Origin: Nemertoderma westbladi
Taxonomy: Eukaryota; Xenacoelomorpha; Nemertodermatida; Nemertodermatidae
Direction: 5' to 3'
Length of the DNA: 37,687 nucleotides
Assembly: GCA_032718475.1 (NCBI GenBank)
Contig: JAUCBJ010000849.1
Span: forward strand, 1-37,687
Below, piece by piece: positions 1 through 9,324 of this stretch. How positions within the stretch are numbered: the first letter of the stretch is position 1; each line of letters starts with the position of its first letter. The notes under the pieces were generated by a model. The model saw only the letters and a list, made by a program, of their open reading frames with translations. It was not told the DNA's origin and did not search any database. The position numbers and the translations under genes are program-made.

Positions 1-60
1 ATTATCTAGAAGACATCCTAATTTGGCGGGTTAAACTGCCAAAGGTCTGAAAGCGCGAAC
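1..60. repeat. Short dispersed repeat, copy 1
   Basis: This ~60 bp stretch (TCTAGAAGACAT, then TTTGGCGGGTTAAACTGC, then AAAGCGCGAAC) recurs in direct orientation at 17502-17563 with a handful of changes. It lies just outside the left inverted-repeat arm and marks where homology to the right arm stops. Its nature is unknown; it could be the edge of a longer repeat cut by the window end. Confidence 0.7.
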
Positions 61-170
61 ATTGGTAATGGATCCATTAGTTTATCCTTTCTATGTCTTT
101 CCATGTGACGAGATAGATTGTCTTGTCTCATTTCTTTATTACAAACCAAACATCTTTCATAACTAGGCAT
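18..170 (-). pseudogene. Truncated start of C2H2/acidic coiled-coil gene
   Basis: On the minus strand an ATG at 170 opens a 50-codon frame whose first 36 codons match the start of the intact gene at 35085, including the C2H2 finger (CLVCNKEM to RHMERH). After MDPLP the sequence leaves homology at about position 62 and runs 14 unrelated codons into a TAG at 18-20. It is best read as a gene broken by the rearrangement that made the inverted repeat. About 1.4 kb of 5' flanking DNA is kept, so it may still be transcribed and yield a lone zinc-finger peptide, but nothing shows that it does. Confidence 0.75.
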
Positions 171-1541
171 TATATAGCAATGTCAATTGATATTATGAAT
201 TTTCGCTGAATGATTTTACAAAATTTTAAAGAAATAAAACTTTTATGAAAATAAATAAAACTTTTAAAAATAAAATTAGAGAATGAATGGGAATGCGGTG
301 AATGGGGGCTATTATAGAGGGAGGCTAGAATGGAGTTGTGAAAGAAGAATAATCTATTCATCAAAACCAGATGTTTATTATAATTTTCTTAGGCTGTTTG
401 ACATGCAGTATAACTCAATATAGGATTCAATGGGATTAGTCATGCTACGTCTAATAAGAGCCCAAACGGCCACAGATTATTGAGGGATTGAACCAGGGCC
501 AAACTGGCCCATTTTATTTTCTTGAAAGGGTAATTTATGTTTTGGGCCCCGATCGCGTCTTTATATTTCATTCTACCTTTACCTATTGTACGGCAAAAAT
601 AATACAAATGTACTGTATATTGTATTGCATAGTGCCTACAGTATTGTATATTTCATTTGCTGTAGTACAATTTATTCATCTCGCGTCCCTATATGATTGA
701 CTTGTATCAAATTAAATTGCCTTTGGCAACATTATTTGATACAAATAGATTGATTAAACAATTAATTAATTGTTTAATCGACCAATTAATTAATTGTTTA
801 ATTAATTAATGACCTACTTAACACCTAAGGTGTGAAGTTGGTCCAATTGTCGCCAAGAGTGGCATACTCTTACTACAGTACTGACCTCAATGGTTTTCTC
901 GACCCAAAATGATACTCAACTCACAGACACGATATCTTATTTTACTGCTAATGTAACATATAATGAATTCACTATCTGGTAATTCAGTGACGTAATGCAG
1001 TGACCTTCCTTCAGAAATTTGAATCAGGTTATATTGGCAACTACACTATAGATATTCAAGAACTATAATAATTTATTTCCTTCACTTTATATGCTAAAAT
1101 GGTTAGGTGGACATGATATATTGAAATAGTGCGGTAATTACTGAGTTAACCAAACACTATTATCCTATCTATTGAACTCGAATGAATAACTTCCCACTAA
1201 TTTATGGAGCGATTAATAAAGTCGATCAATAATATCTTATATCTATTGGACAATTATAAAAATTATTTTGGACCTCTAGATGGCGCTGCGAATTTTTCGA
1301 AATTTGTTGGCTAATGTTATAATTAATTGTTGGCATTATTACTAATATTTCAAATGGTTGTCTTATTCTGTTGATAATAGTAACCATGCGCAGAAAGTGT
1401 AGTTAATTTCATAATAATTATTTATTACATGGGAAAAGTAGAACTTTTATTCATTGTTCTCGAGACATTTTATTTACCGAGCGCCAGCGAAGTTAATAAA
1501 GTGTCGAGAGAATATTGAAAAATAGATGTTCTACGTTTATT
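62..1541 (+). repeat. Left arm of 1.48 kb inverted repeat
   Basis: The reverse complement of this block is found at 33720-35193 with high identity. For nearly all positions the left and right coordinates sum to 35261; near the outer end the sum becomes 35255 because of a 6-bp indel. The arm contains the start of the C2H2 gene (minus strand), an AT-rich palindromic zone (702-812) and most of repeat E (883-1541). About 32 kb separates the arms. Apart from the truncated gene start, no coding sequence is supported here. Confidence 0.9.
702..779. repeat. Stacked AT-rich palindromes
   Basis: Positions 702-712 (TTGTATCAAAT) pair with 734-744 (ATTTGATACAA), enclosing TTGCCTTTGGCAA, itself a near palindrome. 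Immediately after, 752-779 is a perfect 28-bp palindrome built from GATTAAACAATTAA and its complement. The same block is in the right arm (34482-34559). Such sites can extrude as cruciforms or be transposon or origin landmarks; no function is shown. Confidence 0.8.
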
Positions 1542-1571
1542 CCCATGTAATACGTAATTTTGTTCTTAAAT
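883..1571 (+). repeat. Repeat E, copy 1 (start of unit A)
   Basis: A non-coding repeat of ~0.7 kb that begins GACCTCAATGG and ends just after a long hairpin. It occurs in direct orientation at 10866-11570 and inverted in the right arm at 33720-34379. Its 5' edge is also the edge of the ~10 kb tandem unit. No ORF or recognisable family signature is seen. Confidence 0.8.
1425..1550. repeat. Long imperfect hairpin in repeat E
   Basis: TTACATGGGAA at the left end pairs with TTCCCATGTAA at the right. The arms of ~60 nt continue to pair through GTAGAAC/GTTCTAC, TTCTCGAGACA/TGTCGAGAGAA and CGAGCGCC/AGCG with small bulges. The motif recurs at 11414-11538. In the right inverted arm one end of the hairpin is missing, because the arm boundary (33720) falls inside it. 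Confidence 0.8.
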
Positions 1572-1740
1572 TGGTACGTTTTTTAAAGATAGTGTTACAA
1601 AATAAATAGAACTGTGGTATTTTACTACATTATGCTTCCATATAGTTACTGCGATTCCAATTATTGTACTCTGCAACTCCTGATGCTGCCTTACTTAATG
1701 TTAAATAAATTATCTATGAAACTGTATATGGTTTGTAAAT

Positions 1741-2291
1741 ATGCCACCCGGGTGTAGCTGAGAATTTCCACCCCCATAAAAATTCACCCCCCGGTTAAAA
1801 TTTATTAGTGTATTTTCAACCCCCGGTTAAAATTCACAAGTGTATTTTCACCCCCGGTTAGAATTCACTATGGTATTTTAAACGGGGGTGAAATTACACT
1901 GGGTGATTTTTCATTTTTTATCATTATCCCCCTTCGCCCTCAGCGTATTATTTTTCTTACCCCCCATGATATTTTAAAGTTCAATATAAAAGCCTACAGT
2001 TAAGCGAACAGACGACAACACACACACATACCTCTAGTACACAGACAAACACACGCTGGAGATTTGTATATAGTAAAGTACTGTAGAATATACAAAAAAA
2101 AATATACACTGGGAGTGAGAATACACTAGGGGAATTTAACAGCCGGATATGGATTTGCACAGAGTGAAAATTGATAAATGCAGGGGTGAATTTTCACTGG
2201 AGGCGGTGTGGGTTAAAATACACTAGGAAAAATACACCCCGGGAGTGAGACATTAGTGAATTTTAACCGGGGGGGGGGGGGGGGGGGGGGG
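1741..2291. repeat. Foldback-type repeat ending in a 23-G run
   Basis: The left part (1770-1890) has several units of CCCCCGGTTAAAATTCAC followed by TAGTGTATTTT. The right part (2110-2291) carries the same motif in reverse complement (GTGAATTTTAACCGGGGG and GAATACACTAGG), ending in a run of 23 G at 2269-2291. The two halves can pair, as in a foldback element. A related left half is at 16016-16215 and a right half at 20760-21007 (17 G), split in unit B by later insertions. No coding sequence. Confidence 0.7.
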
Positions 2292-2487
2292 ATTTTGTAT
2301 GGAATGGGAAGTAAAACCTGCCTCTGATGGTTTTTTAAGCTTATGAATTACTACAGCTGAACGCACTGGACTAGAGGATTACTGCATTAGCAGATTAGAG
2401 TAGGCTACTGAACTGAACCACAACTATTGAACTACTGGTACAAAACAGCCAGGCCAGACTACTGGACTACAATCAGACAATGCAGCA

Positions 2488-4512
2488 ATGGACCCGGAGC
2501 AAGTAGAGCGAGAGTTCGAATGTTCCGTATGTCTACGACTTTTACATCAGCCACGAGTTTTAATCAACTGCTCCCACTGTTTCTGTTACAAATGCATCAT
2601 CAAATTTTCTATACAACGCGGTGATGGATTTTCGTTGGAATGTCCTCGTTGTCGGAATCCCACCGAGGTAGAGAAACTGGATTCTTTGCCGACTGTAAGT
2701 CATATCATTACCTCTATGATTGATATGATTCGAAAAGAAAAAACATGCGACGAGTGCGGAAAAAACAAAGGAACGAATCCCTGCGAACGTTGCGACACCG
2801 AATTGTGCAGAAAGTGCGAACTTTACCACTTCTGCGTCGCCAATCCACCAAATTCGGGAGCAGCTGGAGAACCGACGGGATGTTGGTCTAATGACGTAGA
2901 TCTCGATAAAAGAGGAGCCGTTGGTGGATCTAAAGAACCGGATCCCGATCTGTGCCTAATGCACGGTCTAAACAAACGCCATTATTGCGAGAAATGCGAA
3001 TGTACTGTTTGTCGCCAATGTCATTCCGTTGACGATGTTTCTAAAGATCACGAGGTCGGGTATTCGAACAAAGTCTGTAATTCAATCAGACGAAGCTTAG
3101 TAGAAGGTCCGGGAAAGTTAAGAACACGATTGGAGACTAAACTAACAGTGTTGGAAGGAATTCTGGGGGATTTAGATGACGTCACTAAAGTTTCATCCGA
3201 CGACATCCGCAAACACTTCCAATATTTATACAACGAATTAAAAGCAGCCGAAGATACAATGATGAAGCAGGTCCGGGATTTAAATACCAAAACGGCGGGA
3301 AAAATATCAGCAGCGCAGGAAATTCTCGCTAATATCGAAATTCCTGAAGAAAACGAATATTATAAGAAGATAAAGAATTCCGAGTTGATCAAGGAAATAG
3401 CGGAAGCCAAGAAGATCCTAAAGAAATACAAAGAAATCGAGCAGCGGATTTCTGAGATCGAAGTTGTAGAGGTACCGGAAATTCGTTTCGTTCCGGTCGA
3501 GTTACAGAAGGGCCTGGAAGGGATTACCGGCCGCGTTGATATTATAGATAGCGGCGATGGAGGAGAGAAGATGGCGGTTCCAGTAGAAGAACTGGAGGTT
3601 GAGAAACGTTTTGACCTCCGCCAATACGAAGATATTTTATTAAGAGATCCGCCGCTAAAGGAAACATGTCGGATCGACTGTCGGAGAATGGGAATCGGTA
3701 AAGTCGGTTCCATTGGTGGTCGTCATGGGAACCTGGGGATAACCGATTCCCTAACTAACAGGATTTGTATTTACGAATTCAACGACGACGATTCTTTATC
3801 TTTACGTGGTGAACCTATTATTATAGAACGCGACTGCAACGCCGAAAAGAAACAGATTAAGTTTCTAGATAATTACTACAAGGAAACCTGGATCGCCGCA
3901 ACGGAAGAATGTGTATTTGTAATAAACCCAGACGGAGGTGATGTCAAACATTTGTGTCTTGGTAAAGAGAGATACCGCGGTCAACCAATAGGCCCAATGG
4001 TCGGTATCCATCGTGATTATCTGCTAACGTCAAACAACTGCGTGATTAAACTGGACCGACGCGATTGTTCTAAGGAATGGATATCCCGTATCGAAGAACC
4101 CGGGAAACTCCTTTCCACTACCAGCTCTAGTTTAATGGGCTCTTTAAACGTCGGATTATTCCAACCTAACGAACATAAGTTATCCATATGTGGCTATAAG
4201 GTTACCGGCACCGGACCCAACGTTACTCTCGTATTAAATAGAAGGAAATCCGTTCTTGATTGCGGTAAATCCATCCCTATTGGTGGGATGGAACTACTGC
4301 GGTATCGATCATTGTATTACTTAGTTCCTCTAGAAGAAGAAGGGAATTATTATCTGGGGGTTTATAAAGGCGATACAAACGGAAATGACGTATCCCGATT
4401 GGCTGCCGTGCCGGTAAACGGGTTTGGTGGGATCGCTACTGTCTATAAAACTCAAGGATTATTTCTGTACGAAACTCGTAGTAACAGTTTACTTTATATT
4501 AAATCTAACTGA
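2488..4512 (+). CDS. TRIM-like protein, copy A (RING, two B-boxes, coiled coil, propeller-like)
   Basis: A 674-residue intronless ORF. The RING is C3HC4, with C12, C15, C28, H30, C33, C36, C52 and C55. A first B-box-like zinc domain (C87/C90 to C116) and a B-box 2 (C156, H159, C167, C170, C175, C178, H188) follow. A charged helical coiled coil spans about 205-345. The last ~290 residues hold repeated strand-rich units such as GITDSLTNRICIYEF and LFLYETRSNSLLYI, resembling an NHL or other beta-propeller. Such proteins are usually E3 ubiquitin ligases: the RING binds E2, the coiled coil dimerises, the C-terminus picks the target. The start was chosen at MDPEQV, the first ATG just before the RING and the one shared with copy B. 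The 77% C-terminus match to copy B contrasts with a near-identical coiled coil. The substrate is unknown; an innate-immune role is inference. Confidence 0.9.
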   Translation: MDPEQVEREFECSVCLRLLHQPRVLINCSHCFCYKCIIKFSIQRGDGFSLECPRCRNPTEVEKLDSLPTVSHIITSMIDMIRKEKTCDECGKNKGTNPCERCDTELCRKCELYHFCVANPPNSGAAGEPTGCWSNDVDLDKRGAVGGSKEPDPDLCLMHGLNKRHYCEKCECTVCRQCHSVDDVSKDHEVGYSNKVCNSIRRSLVEGPGKLRTRLETKLTVLEGILGDLDDVTKVSSDDIRKHFQYLYNELKAAEDTMMKQVRDLNTKTAGKISAAQEILANIEIPEENEYYKKIKNSELIKEIAEAKKILKKYKEIEQRISEIEVVEVPEIRFVPVELQKGLEGITGRVDIIDSGDGGEKMAVPVEELEVEKRFDLRQYEDILLRDPPLKETCRIDCRRMGIGKVGSIGGRHGNLGITDSLTNRICIYEFNDDDSLSLRGEPIIIERDCNAEKKQIKFLDNYYKETWIAATEECVFVINPDGGDVKHLCLGKERYRGQPIGPMVGIHRDYLLTSNNCVIKLDRRDCSKEWISRIEEPGKLLSTTSSSLMGSLNVGLFQPNEHKLSICGYKVTGTGPNVTLVLNRRKSVLDCGKSIPIGGMELLRYRSLYYLVPLEEEGNYYLGVYKGDTNGNDVSRLAAVPVNGFGGIATVYKTQGLFLYETRSNSLLYIKSN

Positions 4513-4719
4513 ATCAGCTACACCTATCGATAAATTGAGTTTTAACTCGCTAACTATATATAACTGTTTACTTAACTCTTTCTTTCATTTAATACAGGCT
4601 CCAGTCTATGGCCCCGTATTTTATATATGACTGAGCTACCCCACATAGATATTTAGTAAAGATATGCGAAATTATAAAAAATTGTCACCAAACCGGTTCC
4701 GCTGGTTTTTTAGAGGGTC

Positions 4720-6550
4720 TTAAACATAGCAACGGAGGAAATCCCCATAGCAACAGCTCTTATAGTAGATATGATGAGTTACAATTTATGGAAGATTATT
4801 ATTTTGGATACGAAGAATTTAAGGGCATATTTCGTTTTTTTGAAAATCCCATAGCAACCAAGTGAAAACGACCTTCAATATTAGCTTTATTGATAATGTC
4901 CTTAGCAACGGACTAACGTAATTTCGGTGTTTTTAACATTATGATTCCGACATTTCGTAACAGAATAATTTTATAGTTGTGACATTTTTTATTGAAATTT
5001 TTTATTAAATTATGAAAATATAATAATGTGACATTCATTAATTTCGCGATTTATGCGAGTGACATGCTATTTATAAGTAATATAAATGGTTATAAATAAA
5101 TTATTTATTACATAATAAATACGCTTTTGGCCGCTTTCGTTCATATTATTTTTAATATTTATCAACTCCAATCGATAGATTAGGTGTTTACGCAACTAAA
5201 TATGTATCATTTATAACATTTATCAACTCCAATCGATAGATTAGGTGTTTACGCAACTAAATATGTATCATTTATAACATTTATCAACTCAAATCGATAG
5301 ATTAGGTGTTTACGTAACTAAATATGTATCATTTATAACATTTATCAACTCCAATCGATAGATTAGGTGTTTACGCAACTAAATATGTATCATTTATAAC
5401 ATTTATCAACTCCAATCGATAGATTATGTGTTTACGCAACTAAATATGTATCATTTATAACATTTCATGTCGATGACTCAGTTTTATTCAGGTTTTAATG
5501 GAAATATTCTGGGGTCACGCCAATTCACACAGAAACACGATCTCCTTAAAATGTGACTTCCCGTAGGTTTCATCAAGAGTTCTTTGCGTATAAAGATAGA
5601 TAATACTCTTAGCTTTCGAATGCACTAAATATCTCAGAATTTCATTAACATGGACTCGAGTTATTAAGGATTTCCTGAAAAAATTACACATTTTAACTAA
5701 TTTTCATAATATTTGAGTATTACAGTATAATTTTGCATTGTATATCTCTGTTGCCATGGCAACTGCTGTATGAATTGAATAGAAGCACTTCTAACTCAAT
5801 AGGTATTCCTCACCGCGGTTGTAAATTGTTGTGTTTCCACAGTAAATAGACCGTTTTAGACGCGGTAAAAATTGTCTAGGGTCCCAAAGTAAGTGTGACA
5901 TGTTGCCAATGGCAACGCCTCAAGCTAATTTAGCAAGGTTTCTATAAAATTATTACAAAATATTTGTTAAAACAAATATAACTTGCATCCAAAATGTCAA
6001 TGCGTTGCCTCATTGTATGTCGGTTGAAAGATTACAGTATGTCTGGGTAGTTGGTAGACATACATGTGTGAAGTTGGTAAGACTATGCAGTCCGTATCCA
6101 TGGCAACAGATGTGTATTCCTGTACATACAGTGGCAACGGAAGAAGGGTTGGTTGGTTTTCGTTTAAAACATGTACATAGACCTGCATTGATTATTATAA
6201 TTATGTGATATACTCAGGGACCACACCTTAGCAACAGGGGGTCTTTACCATAGCAACAAGTTATACTCCATAGCAACCATCACGCAGTTACTGAAATCAG
6301 TAGAAAATGTTTGTCATACTTACTAGGCAATATAGGTGATAGACTGACAATAAGTTGGCAATATTCAGTAGTCATTTTCCACATAGCACCAATTTTATTG
6401 CACAGCAACGGATGAACGATTAGTTGGTTATTGGTGAAAATTTGAATGTGGACCTTTTTTTGATTACACATTATATATTTGACGACCACACACCGTAACA
6501 ACAGGGGTTTGTTTCCATAGCAATTAGGTATCATCCATCCATAGTAACGA
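4720..6550. promoter_or_regulatory. Cluster of X-box-like (RFX-type) motifs, unit A
   Basis: At least fourteen copies of CCATAGCAAC or close variants occur between the TRIM and kinectin-like genes, for example at 4725, 4745, 4849, 4900, 6098, 6228, 6248, 6269, 6400, 6494, 6515 and 6540. Two full palindromic forms are seen: GTTGCCATGGCAAC at 5750-5763 and GTTGCCAATGGCAAC at 5902-5916. These match the inverted-repeat X-box bound by RFX factors. Binding is inference; the density could instead reflect a repeat family that happens to contain the motif. Confidence 0.5.
5156..5465. repeat. 61-bp tandem array, five copies
   Basis: The unit begins ATCAACTCCAATCGATAGAT, continues with GTGTTTACGCAACTAAATAT and ends in TTTATAACATTT. 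Copies start at 5161, 5222, 5283, 5344 and 5405. Unit B has eight copies of the same repeat. There are no unique spacers, so it is a minisatellite, not a CRISPR. Confidence 0.95.
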
Positions 6551-6900
6551 GAAAGCAGTTGGCTGATATTAGTTGAAAAAGTGTTAGTTCTGTTGTTGAA
6601 ACAATGTTTATTTGCAAAATATTTTGATGGTGTGGCGGTGCCACTTACAAACTATGCGTAGCTGCGTAGGGCATTTACAGACTCAGACAGAGTGACTTGA
6701 GATATACTGCTTACCGGTATCGCTCTGCTAAGGTTTTGAATATACGTATACAGATGTTGTCTGGATACAGCAGTACAGCACAGTTAGCTGGATAGTCAGA
6801 CAGTGACTTTTGCATACTGCCACATTGCATGGTGACCTTACTGCTCATCACGATTTGTTGAGCCGAACTGAAACTCGCACCCCACCCCAGCGCCTTCACC
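5466..6900. other. Non-coding stretch between 61-bp array and gag remnant (unit A)
   Basis: No gene is supported here. It holds part of the X-box-like cluster, a segment at about 5466-5575 that is absent from unit B, and at 6650-6900 a leader-like sequence that precedes the gag remnant in both units and may derive from the retroelement's LTR or leader. Confidence 0.5.
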
Positions 6901-7341
6901 GTGGCTGAGGCAAATGCCGTTGCCTTGAAACTGTCCGCCTTCTGGACTAACCAGCCCGAGGTCTGGTTCGCACAGGCCGAGGCACAGTTCGCCACCCGGG
7001 GCGTCACAGCCGAAGCCACGAAGTACTACTACTGGTAGGGGCCCTCGACCAAGACACCGCCAGCCGCCTCCTCCAGCTGATCCAAGACGCCCCTGCTGTC
7101 AACCAGTACCCAGTACGCCCAGATCAAGGCCAAACTCCTCAAGGTATTCGGACTCTCCCGCCGCGACCGCGCCGTGCGGCTCTGGGACTTGAATGGCCTC
7201 GGTGACGACCGCCACTGCCTGCTGTTCGAGGAGGCGTTCCTCCGCCAGATGCCCGACGCCATCCGCCTCCAACTCGCCGAGGAGGACTTCCGCGACCTCG
7301 ACCGCGTCGCGGACCGGGCCGACGCGCTTTGGTTAAACAAA
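6901..7341 (+). pseudogene. Ty3/gypsy gag remnant, copy A
   Basis: The conceptual protein reads as the N-terminal half of a Ty3/gypsy Gag, with LPAFWTNQPEVWF-type and VGALDQDTASRLL-type blocks, a GLSRRDRA box and a terminal ADALWLNKE. The start codon is GTG here but ATG in copy B. A one-base loss at about 7035 (after KYYYW) puts a TAG in the first frame and moves the rest to the frame that is open from 7174. No protease or RT follows; instead the frame runs straight into a kinectin-like exon. GC content is far above the flanking DNA. The same remnant and junction in unit B show the insertion predates the tandem duplication. Confidence 0.8.
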
Positions 7342-9324
7342 GAGGTCGATAAACAGAAGTCAAAGAACAATGAATTACGGGAGAAGAACTGGAAGATGAT
7401 GGAGCAGTTGAATCAACTAGAAGCAGCTCGGAAGGATGGTGACGTTAAGGTATCGCCATTATTTTATGTTCCCTTTCCCAGTATAACAAATGGATTTAAG
7501 TTGATTTTTTATTTTACTTAATTTAATTACGTAATCAATAAATGGGTGGTTGTCCGGCATAGTTATGTGATTTTTCCGGAAATATGTTTTTTCAATTTCC
7601 TGAAATTTCCGGATAAGTATACTTCACCCGTGTAGTAAAGACCACAAGGAGCCAAAACAACGAACCGCCTCAACACAACGAGGATGGAATCACTTCTTTC
7701 TAGTGTTATTTACTCTACTTGTGTTTTCCTATTTGTTTTTAGAATGATTGTGTATAAACTGGCCAAATTGTAGGTAAAATCGTAAAAGATTTAAAATTGA
7801 AAATGTATTAATTTCCGAAATTGCGTTAAATATAAAATATATAACAATGAAATGCCAAAACACAAAGTCACAATCACAATTTTAGTTCAAATATTATTAT
7901 TACATTTTATGCAATTAATAAGAAGTTATTCTGTAAATATTTCCTATTAAAAGTAAATTTTATAATACTGTACATTATTAATAAAATAGGAAATTTCCGG
8001 AAAAATGTCTCGGAAAGTTTCTTTATTTTCCTTACATTTCCCAAGTCCTTCAATATGCAGACACCGCACAGCACGAACGACGACCTCCATGGAGACAGTG
8101 TTGGACTAGAGGAGAGCGACCTGCCTCCTTCGGTGACCGCCGCCCAAAACAACACGAAGCCCTTCTCAATATATATTATTTATTCAGCCACCCGTTCTAT
8201 ATGTTATATGTCCCTTTTATTCTCAATTGTTTTTAACTCGCTATATTTCCAATACAGGTTGCCGAGGAAGCCCAAAGACGGGCTTTACATGACCAGTACT
8301 CCGTGTTCCAGAAACTATTTCCTGATGTTGATATTCCCGAGAATATTGACCAATGGGACGCCGAGTATGAGGACAAAGTAACCAATTATCTGGAATCCAG
8401 ATTTCTGGATCTGGAAACTCAGATTACCGAGTAAGTGAATGTTAACTTACCCAATCTGGACTCCCGCCTTGTCTCACAAATCTGTACAACTGTTGTGAGT
8501 GAGTGACTTTGGTCCAATGTATAATGTGTGATTTTTTTTCCAATGGTTTGAGTTGATTGCGAACTTTTGGTTTTTTTGTTGTTGTGGTATTTAACAAATT
8601 TGACAATGAAATTTAAACTCTGATGGGTTGCGACCTCTGCTGTTATATTTAACTTTGCAGTTCGCTCCCATATGAAGAATTCCAGGTCTTCCCTAAAAAT
8701 CCTGGTTCCAGAATGGCTGAATCTAACCAAAACAATAAACGAATTAGAATCTGAATCAACTCGTTGTTGATACTCACTTTCCTCTTTTCGTTCCCGAAGT
8801 AAATCTATTCGCATTACAATCATAAAGTTCACATCTAATAATACATTTTTAATTTATTATAAATAATTATAAATTATTATTTTTGTTCATATTTCAATGT
8901 TTCTCACTTATTTTTAATTGTTGATTACAGTTTGCACTCTCGTCTAGCTTCCGCTGAATCCGAGAACAGTAGTCTACAGACCAAATGCGATCAGTTTAAG
9001 TTGGGTCTCGATCAAACTGAAACAATCCTACACGAGCTGGAACCGTCAGTTGATACCGAGCACACCAAATGGAAGGAGGGCATGGACGACTCGGCCATCG
9101 AGTTGGAAGGGACGCGAGCGGAGTTGGAGGCGATAAAAGAGGAGATGGTTGAACTGAGAACGGAGCGGGATATCGCGTTACAGTCTGAACGCCAAGTCGC
9201 CACGCAGTTGAAGGCCCAACTGGCTTCCCCCCACTCGCCCCTAAGGACTTCGAGCGTTTCAGCCGACCAATTAAACGGCTCCGCTGAGGCTATGCTTAAC
9301 GGTGACTCCCAACAGAACAGCTAG
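7342..9324 (+). CDS. Kinectin/RRBP1-like gene, 3' exons only, copy A
   Basis: Three exons can be joined: (gag-fused) 7342-7449, 8258-8430 and 8931-9324. Donor and acceptor are GTATCG and AATACAG for intron 1, GTAAGT and ATTACAG for intron 2, with phases 0 and 2. The peptide keeps family landmarks in order: KNNELREKNWK, then QKLFPDVDIPEN, then a coiled coil with ETILHELEPSVD and HTKWKEGMDDS, ending LNGDSQQNS and TAG. Kinectin and RRBP1 are ER-membrane coiled-coil proteins that tie the ER to kinesin or ribosomes. The N-terminal membrane anchor and most of the rod are missing, and a gag piece takes their place, so this is probably a gene fragment. In this copy the frame stays open from gag (7174) through all three exons, so a chimeric product of gag plus coiled coil is possible. 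The full gene should exist elsewhere in the genome. Confidence 0.75.
8054..8130 (+). other. Possible 24-codon cassette exon in intron 1
   Basis: Within intron 1 a GC-rich island follows an acceptor-like ATATGCAG and reads in phase 0 as TPHSTNDDLHGDSVGL and onward to a possible donor after CCTTCG (GTGACC), 72 nt in all. The segment is identical in unit B while flanking intron sequence has changes. Vertebrate kinectin has short alternatively spliced C-terminal exons of similar size, which makes this plausible. The donor is weak and no transcript is available, so this is only a candidate. Confidence 0.25.

Noticed and set aside
488-700. 70-residue ORF, identical in both inverted arms
   Set aside because: Identity is explained by recent arm duplication; low-complexity, no motif, no coding bias. 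Cannot be excluded, but not supported.
3360-3713. Antisense ORF inside TRIM, conserved in both copies (also 2560-2829 and 3048-3290)
   Set aside because: Conserved only because the sense coding sequence is duplicated; no domain and no independent support.
5156-5465. CRISPR array
   Set aside because: The 61-bp units are head-to-tail with no unique spacers, and the genome is animal.
8055-8381. 108-residue ORF in the kinectin-like gene
   Set aside because: It crosses the intron/exon border and reads exon 2 in the wrong frame.
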